Positions 12,207 to 25,700 of a DNA stretch of 64,000 nt are shown piece after piece; the first letter of the stretch is position 1, and every line of letters begins with the position of its first letter. Source of the stretch: Agaricus subrufescens (taxonomy: Eukaryota > Basidiomycota > Agaricomycetes > Agaricales > Agaricaceae); assembly GCA_029945375.1 (NCBI GenBank), contig CM057057.1, positions 4,154,001 to 4,218,000 of the forward strand, written 5' to 3'. A model generated the notes under the pieces. The model saw nothing but the letters and a program-made list of their open reading frames with translations. It had not been told where the DNA came from and ran no database searches. Position numbers and translations under genes: made by a program.

Positions 12207-12274
12207 GGTGTGGAAGAGAGAGATGCTGACTAAGGCGCAGGCTGGTGTGCTCGACAGTGCGTCTCCTCCTGCAC

Positions 12275-15200
12275 ATGCCTCGCCGGCACACTCCCACACT
12301 CTACTCCCACCCAGAGCAGGAGGTCAGTGCGCACGATGACCCCCACTGGGATTCTCTTCCCCCGCGTCCATACGGCCCGCCCCCGGCCCCTCTCCCCTCC
12401 TCCACCCTCAATCGCCACTCTGCAACCATTTCCTCCTCTTTGTCGTCCTCTCGGAGCCCCAATCACGACATCTACAAGCAGTTCGTCAGACGATACAGGT
12501 CCTCTGAGCAGGGAGAAAACGATGACCCTCGCAATGACCCAGAGAGCTACTACTACCAGCATCGCATCGGCCCTCTGATCGACCCCGTCGACCTCAGTGA
12601 CGACGACGACACCGGTCGGCCGGCAATCGATGGCCTCGACCGCAAGTCTAATCATACAGCTGATACAGACGCAGTTCAAGCCGCGTCAGAACAGGAGAGT
12701 GAAAGGCTCGAATGGCAGACCATGCTTACGTCTGTTCTCGCTGGAGAAGTCTTGAAATCCGAGAAAACTCGTATCGCCGTAGCCCTGGAGTCCCAGGGTG
12801 ACGAACACCACAATATGCATCAGAACATCTGGCTGGGCATTCGCGCAAAATTTCATACCCGTTCGGTCGACGAGGAACGGAGGCGCCTCGAGGAGAAGAG
12901 AATTCGCACAGTAGATCCTATCATCGAGGATATTCTCAAGTTCCACGTCACAGAAAACCCCCTCGATACAGATAGATCTGCCCACGCGCTCCAGCAAGTT
13001 AATTCTTTGCTTCGTCGTCTTGATGTTGCGCAGTCCCTGTACCCTAACCTCAAGGCGTTCTACTCGGATAAGCCTGTTGCTTCTGAGTCGTTATTCCAGG
13101 CGCGGTGCGACACCCTCAACACTTGGTCCACTCTAATGACCACCCTGAGGCATCAATTTTCGGTGCTTCGACGATGGACAGGAAGCGACGCTCTCGACGT
13201 AACTCAACCAAACACCAGTTCTGAAGTTCCCATTGGCACCCCTCTGCCACCACATTCTGGTAGCCCCCCGCAGACACTGGACGGTAGCAGCTTCGTGGAA
13301 AGGCTGTTGAAGGAAGAGTCAATGCAGCGCACTTTTGAGAAAGGCTTCCTTGTCACCGTACACGCCTTCATCGACTCCGTTCGCAAAGCTCAAGTTAAGC
13401 TAGCCAAGCATTTCAGGGAGATGAACCTGCCCACATTTGAGAATGATCTCGTACCCCTCATTTCTTTCCCCACCAAATTGGCTCAAGCATCTATTCGTGT
13501 TCGGTTAGATTACGTCGAGAAACTCAATGACCCTGACGTCTTGATCATCGACCAAATGGCTGATGATTTGAAAATCAGCATTGGCTTGGCCTGCACTCTC
13601 AAGCGGCAATATGAAGCGTTCCTCAATCCTGACCCTAGCGGCAACTGGTCTATTCCAAAGTGTATCAGTGAGGATTATGATGCCACGATACTCGAAGCCC
13701 TCAGCGCCTTTTTCAAACTCATGCACTGGAAACTAAAGAGTGGTTCAAAAGCCATATACTTCAAGGAAACAGACATATTAGAAGCGCAATGGGCAACTTT
13801 CAATGACGTCAGTCTGAGCACATCGGGAGGTTCCCGACTCGTTGCAGAACAAATTTGGTAGGTTTATTTATTGTGATGCCGCGGATCAAAGAAGGACACT
13901 CATACTGAATCAGCTCCTTGACCAATAAACTAATGATGAGGGTCATAAGTTACTTTGATACTCAGGTTCGCTTACCTGCCTCAGCGATCCTGGTTGACGA
14001 TGACGAAAAGGAGAAAGAAATGCATAGAGAGCGATTGAAGAAAAGAGGTGTGATCGACGAATTCAGCGATTTTGCCGCCGCGGGCAAGAAGATGACTCGG
14101 GAACAACTCATCGGATGGTATAGCAAGGTTCTAGACATTGTAAAGCTGCGCTACCGCAAAATTTCTCGATTCGCAAGGTATGTTTTGTTTTTCTCGAACA
14201 CATCTTATGAAGTCATTAAGTAGCCCACAGGGTTTTGACTCAGCGATTCAGCAACTCGGCTGAATACTCCTTGGACGATGTCCCTCTTGACCGCTTCATC
14301 AACACCCTCGTGGCAACCGACCACTTCCTCGTGTATACTAAATCCATGGAGGAAGAGGGCTACTACGTGGTCGCCCCCAATTCTCTTTATAACAGACCAG
14401 AAGTAATTAAACGAATCTTGTCGGAGGCTTTCCAAGTCGACGAGGTCACCAATACTGATGGTATTCGCGTCGCCGAAACAGCTGGTTATGTTGGACAAGA
14501 GTTTGATGACGCTCGTTACTTGCTCATTCTGACTCCCGAGAGCCAATTTCTGTGGACAGGAAGGGTAGTGGTCATTCCGACGTCGTTCAATCTCGATGTG
14601 AAAGAAAACAGGGTTCGCCTGATCGCTGACGGACCCCAACGTCGTCTGAACCTCGCTAAAAAAGCATTTGATGAATTGTTTTCATCAGGTGCGGAAGACG
14701 AGGATGAGTCGGAGTCTTCAGACTTCCTTTGTACCCCTCTTACCTGCTGCATGGATTTTCAAGCGCATTTACCCGCCGTCAATAGGGAATTACGAAAAAT
14801 CACCCGATCGACTAGTCGACTTGCAGAATACATCGTAGACTCAGTGAACCACGTCCGTGCCTCGTTGCGCGTTGGGACAGGTTACCAGGAGTTGCTCGAA
14901 AATTGGTACATGTTTGCATCCGAACATGGTCAACATGCCCAACGTCACATGGAGAGGGCTTCCCTTTACAAGTTTAATCGCCTTATGATCAAGCTGGCCA
15001 TATCTTGGGTGTCGTTCATTTGCGATGATTGTGACCCCACGGATCGCAAAACGTTCAAGTGGGCAGTGCATGCCCTCGAGTTTACACTACATCGAACAAA
15101 ACGGAACATCCTGCAACTACCTGAAGAGCAATTCAATATGTTGCGACAGAAAGTGGCTACCTGTATGACGCTTCTGATCAGTCACTTCGACATTCTTGGA

Positions 15201-16668
15201 GCCAGGTCAGGTTTGGAAGCTAGGAGAGAGAAGGAAAAACAAGAGGAGAGGCTGAAACGTCAAAGCCCTTCACAACCAGAAGAAGACGAATTCTCTGGAT
15301 CGGTTGTCTCTGAACGCGATAATGCATTCGCCTTCACAGATACAGCCACTAAAGCTTACTGGAGTCGCATATTGGAGTCGGTTGGGAATCTAGAGCAATT
15401 CCGGGCTGCCCGAGGCGCACAACATCGTCTATTGGGTAAAGTCCTCGACAATGAGAAGTTGGAAGACCGCTCGCTCGTATTTTTGGCATCCTCGTCCTCT
15501 AATATTTCTATCAGATGGCAACAGGGAAAGTTCATAGGGGCCGGGACATTCGGTTCCGTTTATCTTGCCGTCAACCTCGATTCCGGTTCACTCATGGCTG
15601 TCAAAGAGATCAAGTTCCAGGAACTCTCTGGCCTACCCAACTTGTATGCGCAAATCAAAGATGAACTGAGTGTGATGGAACTACTCCATCACCCCAATGT
15701 AGTCGAATATTACGGGATAGAGGTGCATCGGGACAAAGTCTACATTTTCGAAGAATATTGTCAAGGAGGTAGTCTTGCTGCTTTGCTCGAGCATGGAAGA
15801 ATCGAAGACGAATGTATCATTCAAGTGTATACTCTTCAATTGTTAGAAGGTTTAGCGTACCTACATTCAAAGGGTGTCGTCCATCGTGACATCAAACCTG
15901 ACAGTAAGTCCGCAATTGATCCAGACATATGCGTCGCTTATCCTATCGTAGATATTCTGCTCGATCATCTTGGCGTCATCAAATTCGTCGACTTCGGTGC
16001 TGCAAAAATCCTCGCCAAAAACCATCGTACATTCCAAAGGTCCCGCCGCGTTACTAGTGATACTAATTATAACAACAACCATACCTTCAACCCGTTCCCA
16101 GCCATGAGTAATGGTCTTACGGGTACACCGATGTACATGTCGCCGGAGGTCATCAAGAATGATAAACGAGGTCGGCATGGCGCCATGGATATTTGGTCAT
16201 TGGGTTGCGTTGTACTGGAATTTGCCACGGGAAAGAAACCATGGAGTAATCTCGATAACGAATGGTAAGTCTTGCTGTTTCCTGTCTCAAAACATCTTCC
16301 ATTGACTGATTTCATGATCCAGGGCCATTATGTTTCACATTGGCGTTTCAACCCAACATCCACCATTACCGGAACCAGATCAGCTCAGTTTCTTGGGCAT
16401 TGATTTCATTCGACAATGCCTGACAATTGATCCATGCCTGCGGCCAACTGCGAAAGATCTCATGGATCATCCTTGGTTAGCTGAGTTGCGGTATGGTCTC
16501 GAAGAATCCGATATGGTCACCAGCCCACCCGCAAATATGTCCTCGATGAACGGTTTCGAGAATGGCCTTGTTGGTCGACAAGCTGCAATCATATACGAGA
16601 AAGAAGCCGAACAGATCACATCTGCCTCTCCAAGCACGCCAACATCTGAGCTGAGTCTCGATCCTTGA
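12275..16668 (+). CDS. SSK2: MAP kinase kinase kinase of the HOG stress pathway (Ssk2/Ssk22/Wis4 type)
   Basis: Five exons: 12275-13857, 13914-14177, 14231-15903, 15952-16264 and 16323-16668; 1392 residues, in frame throughout. The long N-terminal half is the conserved Ssk2/Wak1 region, where in yeasts the response regulator Ssk1 binds. The kinase domain is at about residues 1090-1370: glycine loop GAGTFGSVYLA, VAIK-type lysine in MAVKEIKF, HRDIKPDN (interrupted by an intron), DFGAAK, GTPMYMSPEV and DIWSLGCVVLEFATGKKPW. A serine-rich tail follows. In fungi this kinase phosphorylates Pbs2 upstream of Hog1 in osmotic and oxidative stress. I chose the first ATG, at 12275, which opens a Pro/Ser-rich leader. 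No other HOG component is nearby. Confidence 0.93.
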
Positions 16669-16866
16669 CTTTCATGACGCGTAATTAGTGTATTAGTGGT
16701 TTTTGCTTTGTGTTTGCATATAGTTGTACATATACGCAATTTCTTGTATTCTCACATGCCACGGAATGGCATTGTTCTGCAGCTAACTAATCGACGATAA
16801 TATTCCAAATATGAAGCATTGAATACATGATCCCTTAAGACTACAACGAAAAACACAAATATAGGA

Positions 16867-19676
16867 TCACTCTATGATCCAACGGTTTGAACGCCCTCGG
16901 CCGCTAATGCCGCTACGAGACTGTGAATGGGTTTGCCAGCTGGAGCCGGAATCTTCGCTGGAAAAGCTACTGGTTGACTTGTGTGATGGGTATCTTGTAA
17001 GTGCATGGGGAGGGAAAGCCACTACGACGGGAGGGGACCCTTGGTTGGAAGATCGGGATCCGTCGCTGAACGAGCGCCCTTGACTGTGTTTTCCATTCCC
17101 ATAAGCCGCATTGAAGGTAGGCATAGGCGCCTCGGTGGAGGGGAAATCAATCTTCTCGTCATCATAACCATAGTCAGGTGTGACAATGCCAAAATCTCCG
17201 GGAGCGTAGAATTCGTCCTGTGAAGATACTAGCAAAGCAAATTAATATCGAGTAGGAACTAGTGAAAAAAACCTACGATGGGAAGGGAGACCTTTGTTGA
17301 AATTGATACGGCAGAATATCCCAAGGGCAAAACAAGCAAATGTCAATGTGACCGAGGCGACGGCCATGATCGAGAAGAGGTCCCATGTGATAAAGGTCAA
17401 GCGAAAGGTCGTGGAGACGAACATGATTCCCCAGCCACCGAGATACACAATACAAAGGCCTAGAAAGACTAGCATCGGGACCCTGAGCTCGCGCCTTGAA
17501 CCGAACCAGCCCTACGGAGAGTGAATGTTAAGGAAATTAACATCTAGATGGCAAATCCATGCATACCATCATCAACCAGGGGATTAAGAGCTGTATATGA
17601 TACAGTCAGATCATAAAATTGATGCCATGATTCGGAATCTTACAGTGAGGGTGATTATGCACGAAGCAAGGTAAGCCTTGCGGAAGTCTACGACGTCTCC
17701 AATGAAGTAGTTAACCAAACGGTCCAACCACAAAGAAACGGTGACGGCCACGAAGAAAAAGCTTAGTTGAATAGTGATCGATAGCACCAGAACAATTTTG
17801 TATATCCGGTTGATGGTACGACATGCACCAACCCTTTTGAATGTTTGCCAACCAAATAACTAGTAAAGTTTCGGATAAACGACACCCATGATACTAAACA
17901 TATGCTCACCTTGAACAGCCTCCAGGATAAGATACAAGACACTAACAATGCAAGAGCATTGAAGGCCAAGCTAATGATCTCAACATCCTTACGGCTATCC
18001 CAGTAGTGAGAGGTGACGGGGCTTTGAATGCCCTTACATGCACCCTCAATAATCAGTACACCAAATTGAGCGCGAAAATGAGCGGTGTGAACAAGTTGAA
18101 GAGACCCCCAAATTGTGGCCACGACGTGAGTGACAAGAGACGCCACAATATGAGGAATAGATTCGTTGAGCAACGCTACAACAGACATCCCAAGCACCCA
18201 AAACTGGAAGGCAATAAAAACAATGTCTTCCCGTATGGTATTTCCCAGACTGCAAAGGCATGAGCCGAGTCTAAGACGGTGACAATGATACCTACATGGA
18301 CAATGGATATTGCCAGGCTTTAAGGCAGATAGGGTCGATGTCTATGGTATCGATCGGCGTTGTGGCCCTTCCTTGCAAAAGCTAATCCCACGTTCTGAAT
18401 AGCTACTCTATGAGAAAGAAAAGTGACTTACTTGGACAATGACATCTCCCAAGGGATCATTGTCATCGCTGGTGTCTGTAGTCCCATCGGTCCCGTGATG
18501 AACATCATCGCCATCATCATCACCACCATCGCCGTTTCTTCCGGAACTATTCACTGTCTTCGGAGAAACCACAATCGTTGCAGTGGTTGTATGAGCGACA
18601 GTGGTAGTCGGGATGCCTGTTCCTTCCTAATTAACTAGTTAGAATTGCTTTACTGAGAGACAACTAAACATAACTAACCACCGGACTTGTCGGTGTCGAT
18701 AGCGCAGAGGTTACGGGAGGTACAGAGCTCGAAGTGACTGAAACAGGTGATACGACAGATGAATTCGAAAGGGTGGCGGAGGTGGCCGCGGTAGGATCTT
18801 CAGTTGAAGATTCGGGGGGTGAAGATACAGAATCAGCATAATATGTCGGTACCAGCGACGCATTATCTGCTTGCTCCGTCGTGTCATTCTCCGTAATGGG
18901 CCAAATTGTATGACAGTCACCATCCTCCAAAGTGAGATTCGAAGGGATCCATTGGCAGATACGCAATGTTGAATCAATGTAGATTGGCAAGCCTGTAGCG
19001 TCACCGCCTTTGTGCCTGAGGAAAGCGTTACCTGCATGGAATGCGTCTGCGTTAATAGCGAAGCCTTTGCTTTGCAGAGCAAGCTGTACGAGGAAGTGAA
19101 TGATTGAGAATATGAGATAGATGACCGTCAGGCGAGAGAATGTGATGCGGGCCCACTGGAAAAGGTAGAGCTGTCAGGGGCCAGCACGTAATTAATATCT
19201 TAAATCACCGTACAAATGTTTTGGCATATGCAGGAAGAGGAAGATAACCCCAAAGCTGTTTAAGGCGCATACTAGCAACAAATATCTAATAAACGTCAGA
19301 CAGTCGGAGGATATTTGGATGCAGCTTCTTACTTGTAATCAACACAAGAAACCAAGTAGATATCAAAAAATCTTTGAGGACCAGTGATGGGAGCCCTCAA
19401 CACAGTCCTGCTGTAAACGAAAGTAGAGCTCCGTCGGACCACGAGAGCTGAATGGGAGGCCCAGCCGGGGGAAGAAAGAAAGAAGGATTGAGAAGATTAT
19501 GGTCCCAAGGGAACAAGGGCAACGGTCATTTGGTTCTCTCCATCGAACTCCAGCAATGGTTTACGTAAGTGACAACATATCGGACTTGTTGCCATTGTCC
19601 CAGATGCAGCACTTCCCGAACAGCTACAACTACATTGCTCATCATACGTACATCGTGGGTTGTTACAATCATTCAT
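16867..19676 (-). CDS. Uncharacterised polytopic membrane protein with Ser/Thr-rich loop
   Basis: Multi-exon gene of unknown function. The N-terminal region (about 19.56-19.68 kb) is Cys-rich and probably outside the membrane. It is followed by APITGPQRFFDIYLVSCVDY and hydrophobic segments such as LLLVCALNSFGVIFLFLH and LTVIYLIFSIIHFLVQ. A loop of about 110 residues at 18.66-19.05 kb is rich in Ser, Thr and Pro with N-x-S/T sites. More membrane segments lie at 17.25-18.25 kb, for example FWVLGMSVVALLNESIPHI and MLVFLGLCIVYLGGWGIMF. The C-terminal exon (16867-17235) is a hydrophilic, Ser-rich tail. I count seven or more likely helices. It resembles a widespread basidiomycete family without a name. 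The start ATG at 19676 is tentative. It lies only 43 nt past the TFC3 stop, so the two tandem genes have almost no space between them. Confidence 0.65.
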
Positions 19677-19719
19677 GACTAGCACAGACTTAGCGGTTGA
19701 TCATAATATTCGCACGAAA

Positions 19720-22700
19720 CTAAGCTTGATACCATCGTCGATCCCCAATAAAATAAAAGACATTCCTTCCCTCGCCCCTATCAAGCGACGTTGCACTATC
19801 CTGAGGAACACCATCCTCGGCACTAGTTCGTATCCTCAAGAAGCCTTGTTTAATGAGGTGGCGAGTAACATCATGCACTTCTTGCCTGTCGTAAGTCGAT
19901 TTCAAACGCCATCTGATCTCTGTCTACAAGTCACAATTAGATTATATTACCGCAGAATCTTTCAACCACCACCTACTTCAGATATGCCTGGCCTAAAAAT
20001 CACCAATCCAAGGACTGCTTTCAACGCCGCTTGCCAGTATTCGACGACTTGACGACCTTGTGTGTCGAGCCAGCGCCGTGGAAAGATTCTCACCACTGGA
20101 CTTTCGGATATCTTAATGCTCCAACCCTTGACAAACGGAGCTGATACCAGCGACAAAGAAGCGTAACCAACACTGTATATCAGAGGAACGGAGGATTTCG
20201 TAAGTTCTTGGACAGCATCAAGAAGGTCGCTGTTTGACATCCTGACGGCCACCTAATCAGCGCATTAGTTTAATTCAACTTCCTTATAACCGTGACCAAA
20301 CTCACCTGCAACATAGGCAGGGTCAATCCGGCTTCCCCTGCTTGGTCGAGGACATCCAGAAGTTTGTGAAACAACTGTCGTTGTTCAAGTCCGAAGTGCT
20401 CATTCAAGCTATTTTGTTCTGCTGTCAGGCATGCATGGCAATCAACCAGACTGTCGTCGCCAGCGATACATCGGCAGCTGGCAACATCTCCATTGACAGT
20501 CACCCCATGACCCGATACTTCCTCTAGATAAGCGATCGTAGGAGATGTATCATCGGTCTCTATGTCTGAACGGAGCTGACTATCCGAGGGCCTTCTTATA
20601 TATTGGATGGTTGTTTCAATCTGGTCGTCGTCTATTTTGGAATAAGAAACTGGTCTTTTGTTAAAAAAGCTCACCAACCTGCTTTTTTACTGTTCCAGTC
20701 CAAGGTTGTCCGTGCTGCCTGAGCTTCTGTTGTGTCTATCTTAAAGTCAAGCTAGCGTTGAATGTGAATACTTTTTTCGAAATCGGTATGCCGAATAGGC
20801 CTACCTTATTCTCCATGACGAGTTCTATCAGAGCAACACTATCACCATCCGTAGCAGTAAGTGGCCATTCTCGCCACACAACTTCATGTGATACCAATTC
20901 TTCCAGAGCGACAGCATCCTGAAAGGTGTCTTTCGGTATCGAACCACCGATATTATTGAGGTTCCTGGGCCGGAAAATTTAGGATGTTTCAACGTGATCC
21001 AACTAATCAGACTTACATATCAGAGATCTTCAGATGCCTTCCAGGAGTCGTTCTTTGTGGATCTCGAACAAGCTTAGATAAAGTACCTCGAGAGAGCATT
21101 GCTTTCGCTGCAGCTTCAACATGCTTTTGACCCACACTCTGCAGAATCAAAGCACCCTGGCTCGCATCGTAGCGCTCACTAGGTGTACCAAGAGTCATCT
21201 ACCAACGTCAGTAAGAGATGGAAACAGGGAGAAGCGCATCTACCTTCAACGCAGCTTCTGCCAGTCCTACGGGATCACAAACAGTCTCACGCGTTGACGG
21301 TATTTCCTCCATGGTTTGAGTAAATGCCTGACGCATCAATCCCTTCTCCCTCCCTTCCTCTACGTTAGCGTTCCACATAAAGTCCCAGGTCAAACATTGC
21401 CCCTTGGTGACATCGACTTCATATTCATCAAGTAATTGCTGGACAGTTGAAGGGATAGTGACTGTATCATTCTCCCGAGTATGACCATATCCGACGCGCC
21501 TTAATTATTGTGAGCATGTTAAAAGCCTACGAGGAAACATACGCACAATGCATTCTTGTCGATGTGTTTACGTAGGAACTCGATATGTTTAGCAAGGTCG
21601 AATTTTGATGTGCTATGAGGCTCGTCATCCGGTAAAAGGGGCGTTCCTCGATGTTGTGCCCAAAGTTCATACCACTTATCCTCCAATCGGTTCATGTACG
21701 CTTCATTTCCGGGTGCCTCTCTGATATGGGCAAGTCTCTGACGAACAGTGTTGCGAGGTACTGTAGGAAAAACTTGCTCAAATGCGGCCCAATCGACTCG
21801 TGCAATGTTGCGACATCGGGCCCTGATAATGGCTGCTGCGTCTCGCGCCAGCTCATCATAATCTCGATTCCACTGAAACCTATGCCTTCGAAATGCTTTG
21901 ACTGGCGTTTGGACGATGTCACCGCTTTCTGCTAAGATGATAAGCATCGTGAAACAGATTGGATTGTTCAATTCATTGACCTATGTCTTTATTCTTACCC
22001 CTACTCCTTTTCTTCTTCGGGGCGTCTTTGAATGCAATCGATGAACCCTGTTTCGAGATCAAACTCTCAACAGAAGGCTCCGAGGGATTTAGAACAAGGG
22101 GCGGAGGAGTAATTAGATTCGGAGTGACTTTGGTGGGCTGTTTGCTTGTGATTTTGAGCATCTTCACCATATCAGCCTCACGAATAGCACTGATTATGTC
22201 CCCTTTCCACTTCTCCGTTTCTTGCGTCGATCCAGCTTCAAGAAATCGTTTTTCAACCCGTTTGACTCTGCTCGAAGCGCCAGAACTCAAAGGGCCCGGA
22301 TGAACCTGAAGTAATAGAGCATCCCACTCCTGCTCTCGTTTTCTCCTAGCCTCGGCCGCTTTCTTTGCGAGAAGCTCTTTAACTTCCGCGGCGCGACGCG
22401 CTCGTTTTTCAACTCCCGATATTCGTTTTCCCTTTTGCTTTGCTTTATTCAATTCGCGCAATAACCTGTCCCTCACTTCTCCATAGAAGACGACGACAGC
22501 TTCCCTAGATGCACTGCTTACTCGGCAGATCCTTTCTATCAGAGCCTCTCTGATCCCATCTTCAGCCTCTTCAAAGGGTGTTTCTGCAGAGTAAATGTCA
22601 ACGAATTGCTTAAGATATTGCATTTGGTGCCATGTCAGAACATATTTGGAGTTCCAGGAGCCTGGTCGACGCAGAGATCGTGCTAGACTGACGTTGACAG

Positions 22701-25700
22701 AGGTTGAGGGGTGTTCCTCATCTCTGGTTTCATCACTTGAACAGGTTGCTTCTGTTGAGGCGGTGCGAAGAGTGTCCCAGAACTGTAAGGCTGCAATTGG
22801 TGTGTCGATAGCCAGACTTTTCAAGAATGAAGGACTTGTCTCTGACTCGCGCCAGATGTGGACGGGAGCGATATCATTGAATTTCCAGAACGAGGGAGCA
22901 ATCATGGGGGTACTTGTTGTCCATCCTTCAAGTGATGCAGTTTCAAAACCCATAGTACGGCCATTAACCTCGCATATGATCTCGGGATGCTCGGCTGTTG
23001 ACGGTTGCAACGGTGTTGTTATTCCAAGGAGTCGCAAAACCTCTAGCATCTCCAAAAACCTAGAGCGGGCTCGGGATCGACCAATCTGTACGAAAGAATA
23101 AAGATGAGGTGGTAAATCGCGAACTGCGGTTCGCTGCCCTTCCGCAGTGAAGAAATCAGTAAGTTCTTTGCTATGCGCGAGGCATGATACAAGAGAACAA
23201 TAGTCGGCGAGGGAGATGTCGTAACAGAAGAATGACAGATCTATGACCTTGTGTTCTTTTGAAACGATACTAGGCGAAGGTTGGCTCGATTCGAGCGTTC
23301 TAAGGGCAAGGGTGTGTAATGCTCGAACCCGTGCCATCTTCCCGACAATAAACCCATACAATTGACCCAAAGTCGTCCTCTCAGCGAGTAAAACATCACG
23401 AATTGTCTCATCATCATATGCGAATAGCTGATTCGCTCGTGCGATGTTCTTGCTCCAGCGTTCTTTTTTGTCTGTCCCTGGTTGTTCTAGTTGCAAAAGC
23501 TGTAAGGGCAATGAGCTTCGTGATATTGACGTTGGATCTGCTCCATATTCTACCCTCTCATCGATTTTAACGAAAGATGTGGCTTGAGGAGTCGGTTGCA
23601 GAGCTTTGGACAAGTCAGCTAGATACTGGTTTAACTGAGGATCTGTGATGGTGGGAAGATACGCGATCCTTGCTGGCCTGTTGATACCTGTGTGAGTTTG
23701 TACAAAAGTTCGGAGTTGCTTGATCTTCCCCTTTCCCTCAAGCGCATCAAGGGCAGCGATTGCGGTCCTTTTATCTGTTTTGGTGCCGGGAGGGGCACTG
23801 GACGGTTCACCCGCTTGGGCTAGTGTCTCCAGAAGAGCTGCATGAGCGTTGGAGAACTCTTTGCTTTGAGTGTTGATAATGCCACCGAAATTTTCGATGA
23901 TCCGATACATTTCACCCTCGCGCCTGAGATGGGACACATTGATCCGACTCTTCGTGCTCGTAGACTTAGTGTCTACGGTTACGATACTCTCCGTATGCAT
24001 TGCATGCACCTATATATGCGAGTTGTGAAAATGTCCGATCATGTAAATGCTAAGAAAACCACGCACAGCTGGAGGTGTCTGCTGCAATACATCCGGCACC
24101 GGATTGGGATCAACTGGTATCGTGATTGACTCCTCCGAATTGGGTATGTCAAGCATGCTGGTACCAGGTTGAGCCTGGGTGTGAGTAATAGTAACCGGGC
24201 TCTCGTCGTCTGCGTTTGCTGCTAATGACTTGTCTTGAATGGGTGAACCCGCAGATTGGGCAGACGGAACTGGATCAACCATTTGATGCCTCCTCAAATT
24301 CGCACTCTTGACAGGCAATGGGTGATCTCGCCCCATGTCTTTCCTTCGTTTCGATCGACGAGGGCTGTCTGAATCCACTTCAGCAGTGGGTCGCTTTTTT
24401 GTGGGATTTCTCCTGGAGGCACTCGGCGGTTCAGGTGTAGGAATAGCTTCACTGTGTTTCGTAGGAGGAGATATGATAACTTCAGGTTTTTTCTTGGGTG
24501 GGCGGCCACGTCGTTTCGGAACTGAATGAATGTTAGTGATAGACCTGCATAAGGTGAATCTGAAAAGTACCTTTGATCTCGGTTTGCATTTGCTCATCCT
24601 CTTCAAGCCGTCTCCTCTTGGTCGGTGGACTCACAAGGGTGGATCCTTCAAGACGATCGGATTTACGCTTTCCGCTCACCTTGTCACTTGCCGCTTTCCG
24701 TGGTCGCCCAAGCTTGATGGTTCCGTCTGGTAGCACAGGGTTCTTTGGCGGTTTCTTTTTCCTCGCCACAGAGGACAGGTCAGCTTTGTACGCATCCTGA
24801 TATTTTACTAGGACAGCTTCATTCTCATAAAATGCACTGAGATCCGGTGCAGAGAATTCACCGACTCTAGTAAAGTCCACGTTGTCAAATCCAGCAGAAG
24901 ATGGATCAAGCTGCTCTTGAGTAACCAATTTTCGATATGCGTCAACGGTGTAATAACGGTGCCGCCGTTCTCGACCGCTTGTTTCCATCAACCCCGCGAT
25001 CCCAAGGTCGCTGAGTTGAGGCGGTGGAGGGACCCGGTCAGCTCTCGCGAGCAATAGCTCGATGGTTCGCTTATCGAAGTGACAAAGCGCCGTAGAAAGT
25101 TCCTAAGTCCTCAGTGAGGTCCCGGATGAGTACACCTGACAAGACACGCACGCTCAGTGTCATACCACGTGTACCCGATTCTTCGAGAAGGCGGAAGATT
25201 TGTTTATGAATTGTAACATTCATTTTAACCCCGCTTACATCCTCTACCAGTGATGATCAGACTAAATTTTATCTTAGACGGAACGACTTACTCTCAAAAT
25301 TGATCGCCTCTTCCTCTTCAACTTCATCATCTTGAGTATCTAGGATGACACCCTCAGGTTTACTCTCCGAAGTCACAAGACGGAAGCATTTGACCGATGC
25401 GCGAGTTGATTTTTTTCTTGAACTCGGAACGACCACTTTCTCGATTACCCCTTGTTGGATAAGTTCCTTTATTCTGCTTTGAAAGAATCTTCTGTCAGTT
25501 TTCGTAGGATTTGAAAACCCCTGAAAGATGATGCTGCGTGTGAGTTATGAGTCCCCTAAAAATATGATCAACGTACAAGCGTGATGAGCATGTTGTTAGA
25601 CTCATGTATGTAGTTTTTTGAAGCCTTCAGAAGTTTCACAACACGCGATTTTACAAGAGGTAAACTGGACAGGTGCCGAGCGTCAATCGGGCCGAAATCA

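Noticed and set aside
12230..12679. 149-codon minus-strand frame
   Set aside because: Antisense to the GC-rich N-terminal coding region of the MAPKKK; a composition artefact rich in Val and Arg.
22595..23101. 168-codon plus-strand frame
   Set aside because: Lies entirely antisense to the large TFC3 exon (21973-24009), whose minus-strand frame is far longer and protein-like.
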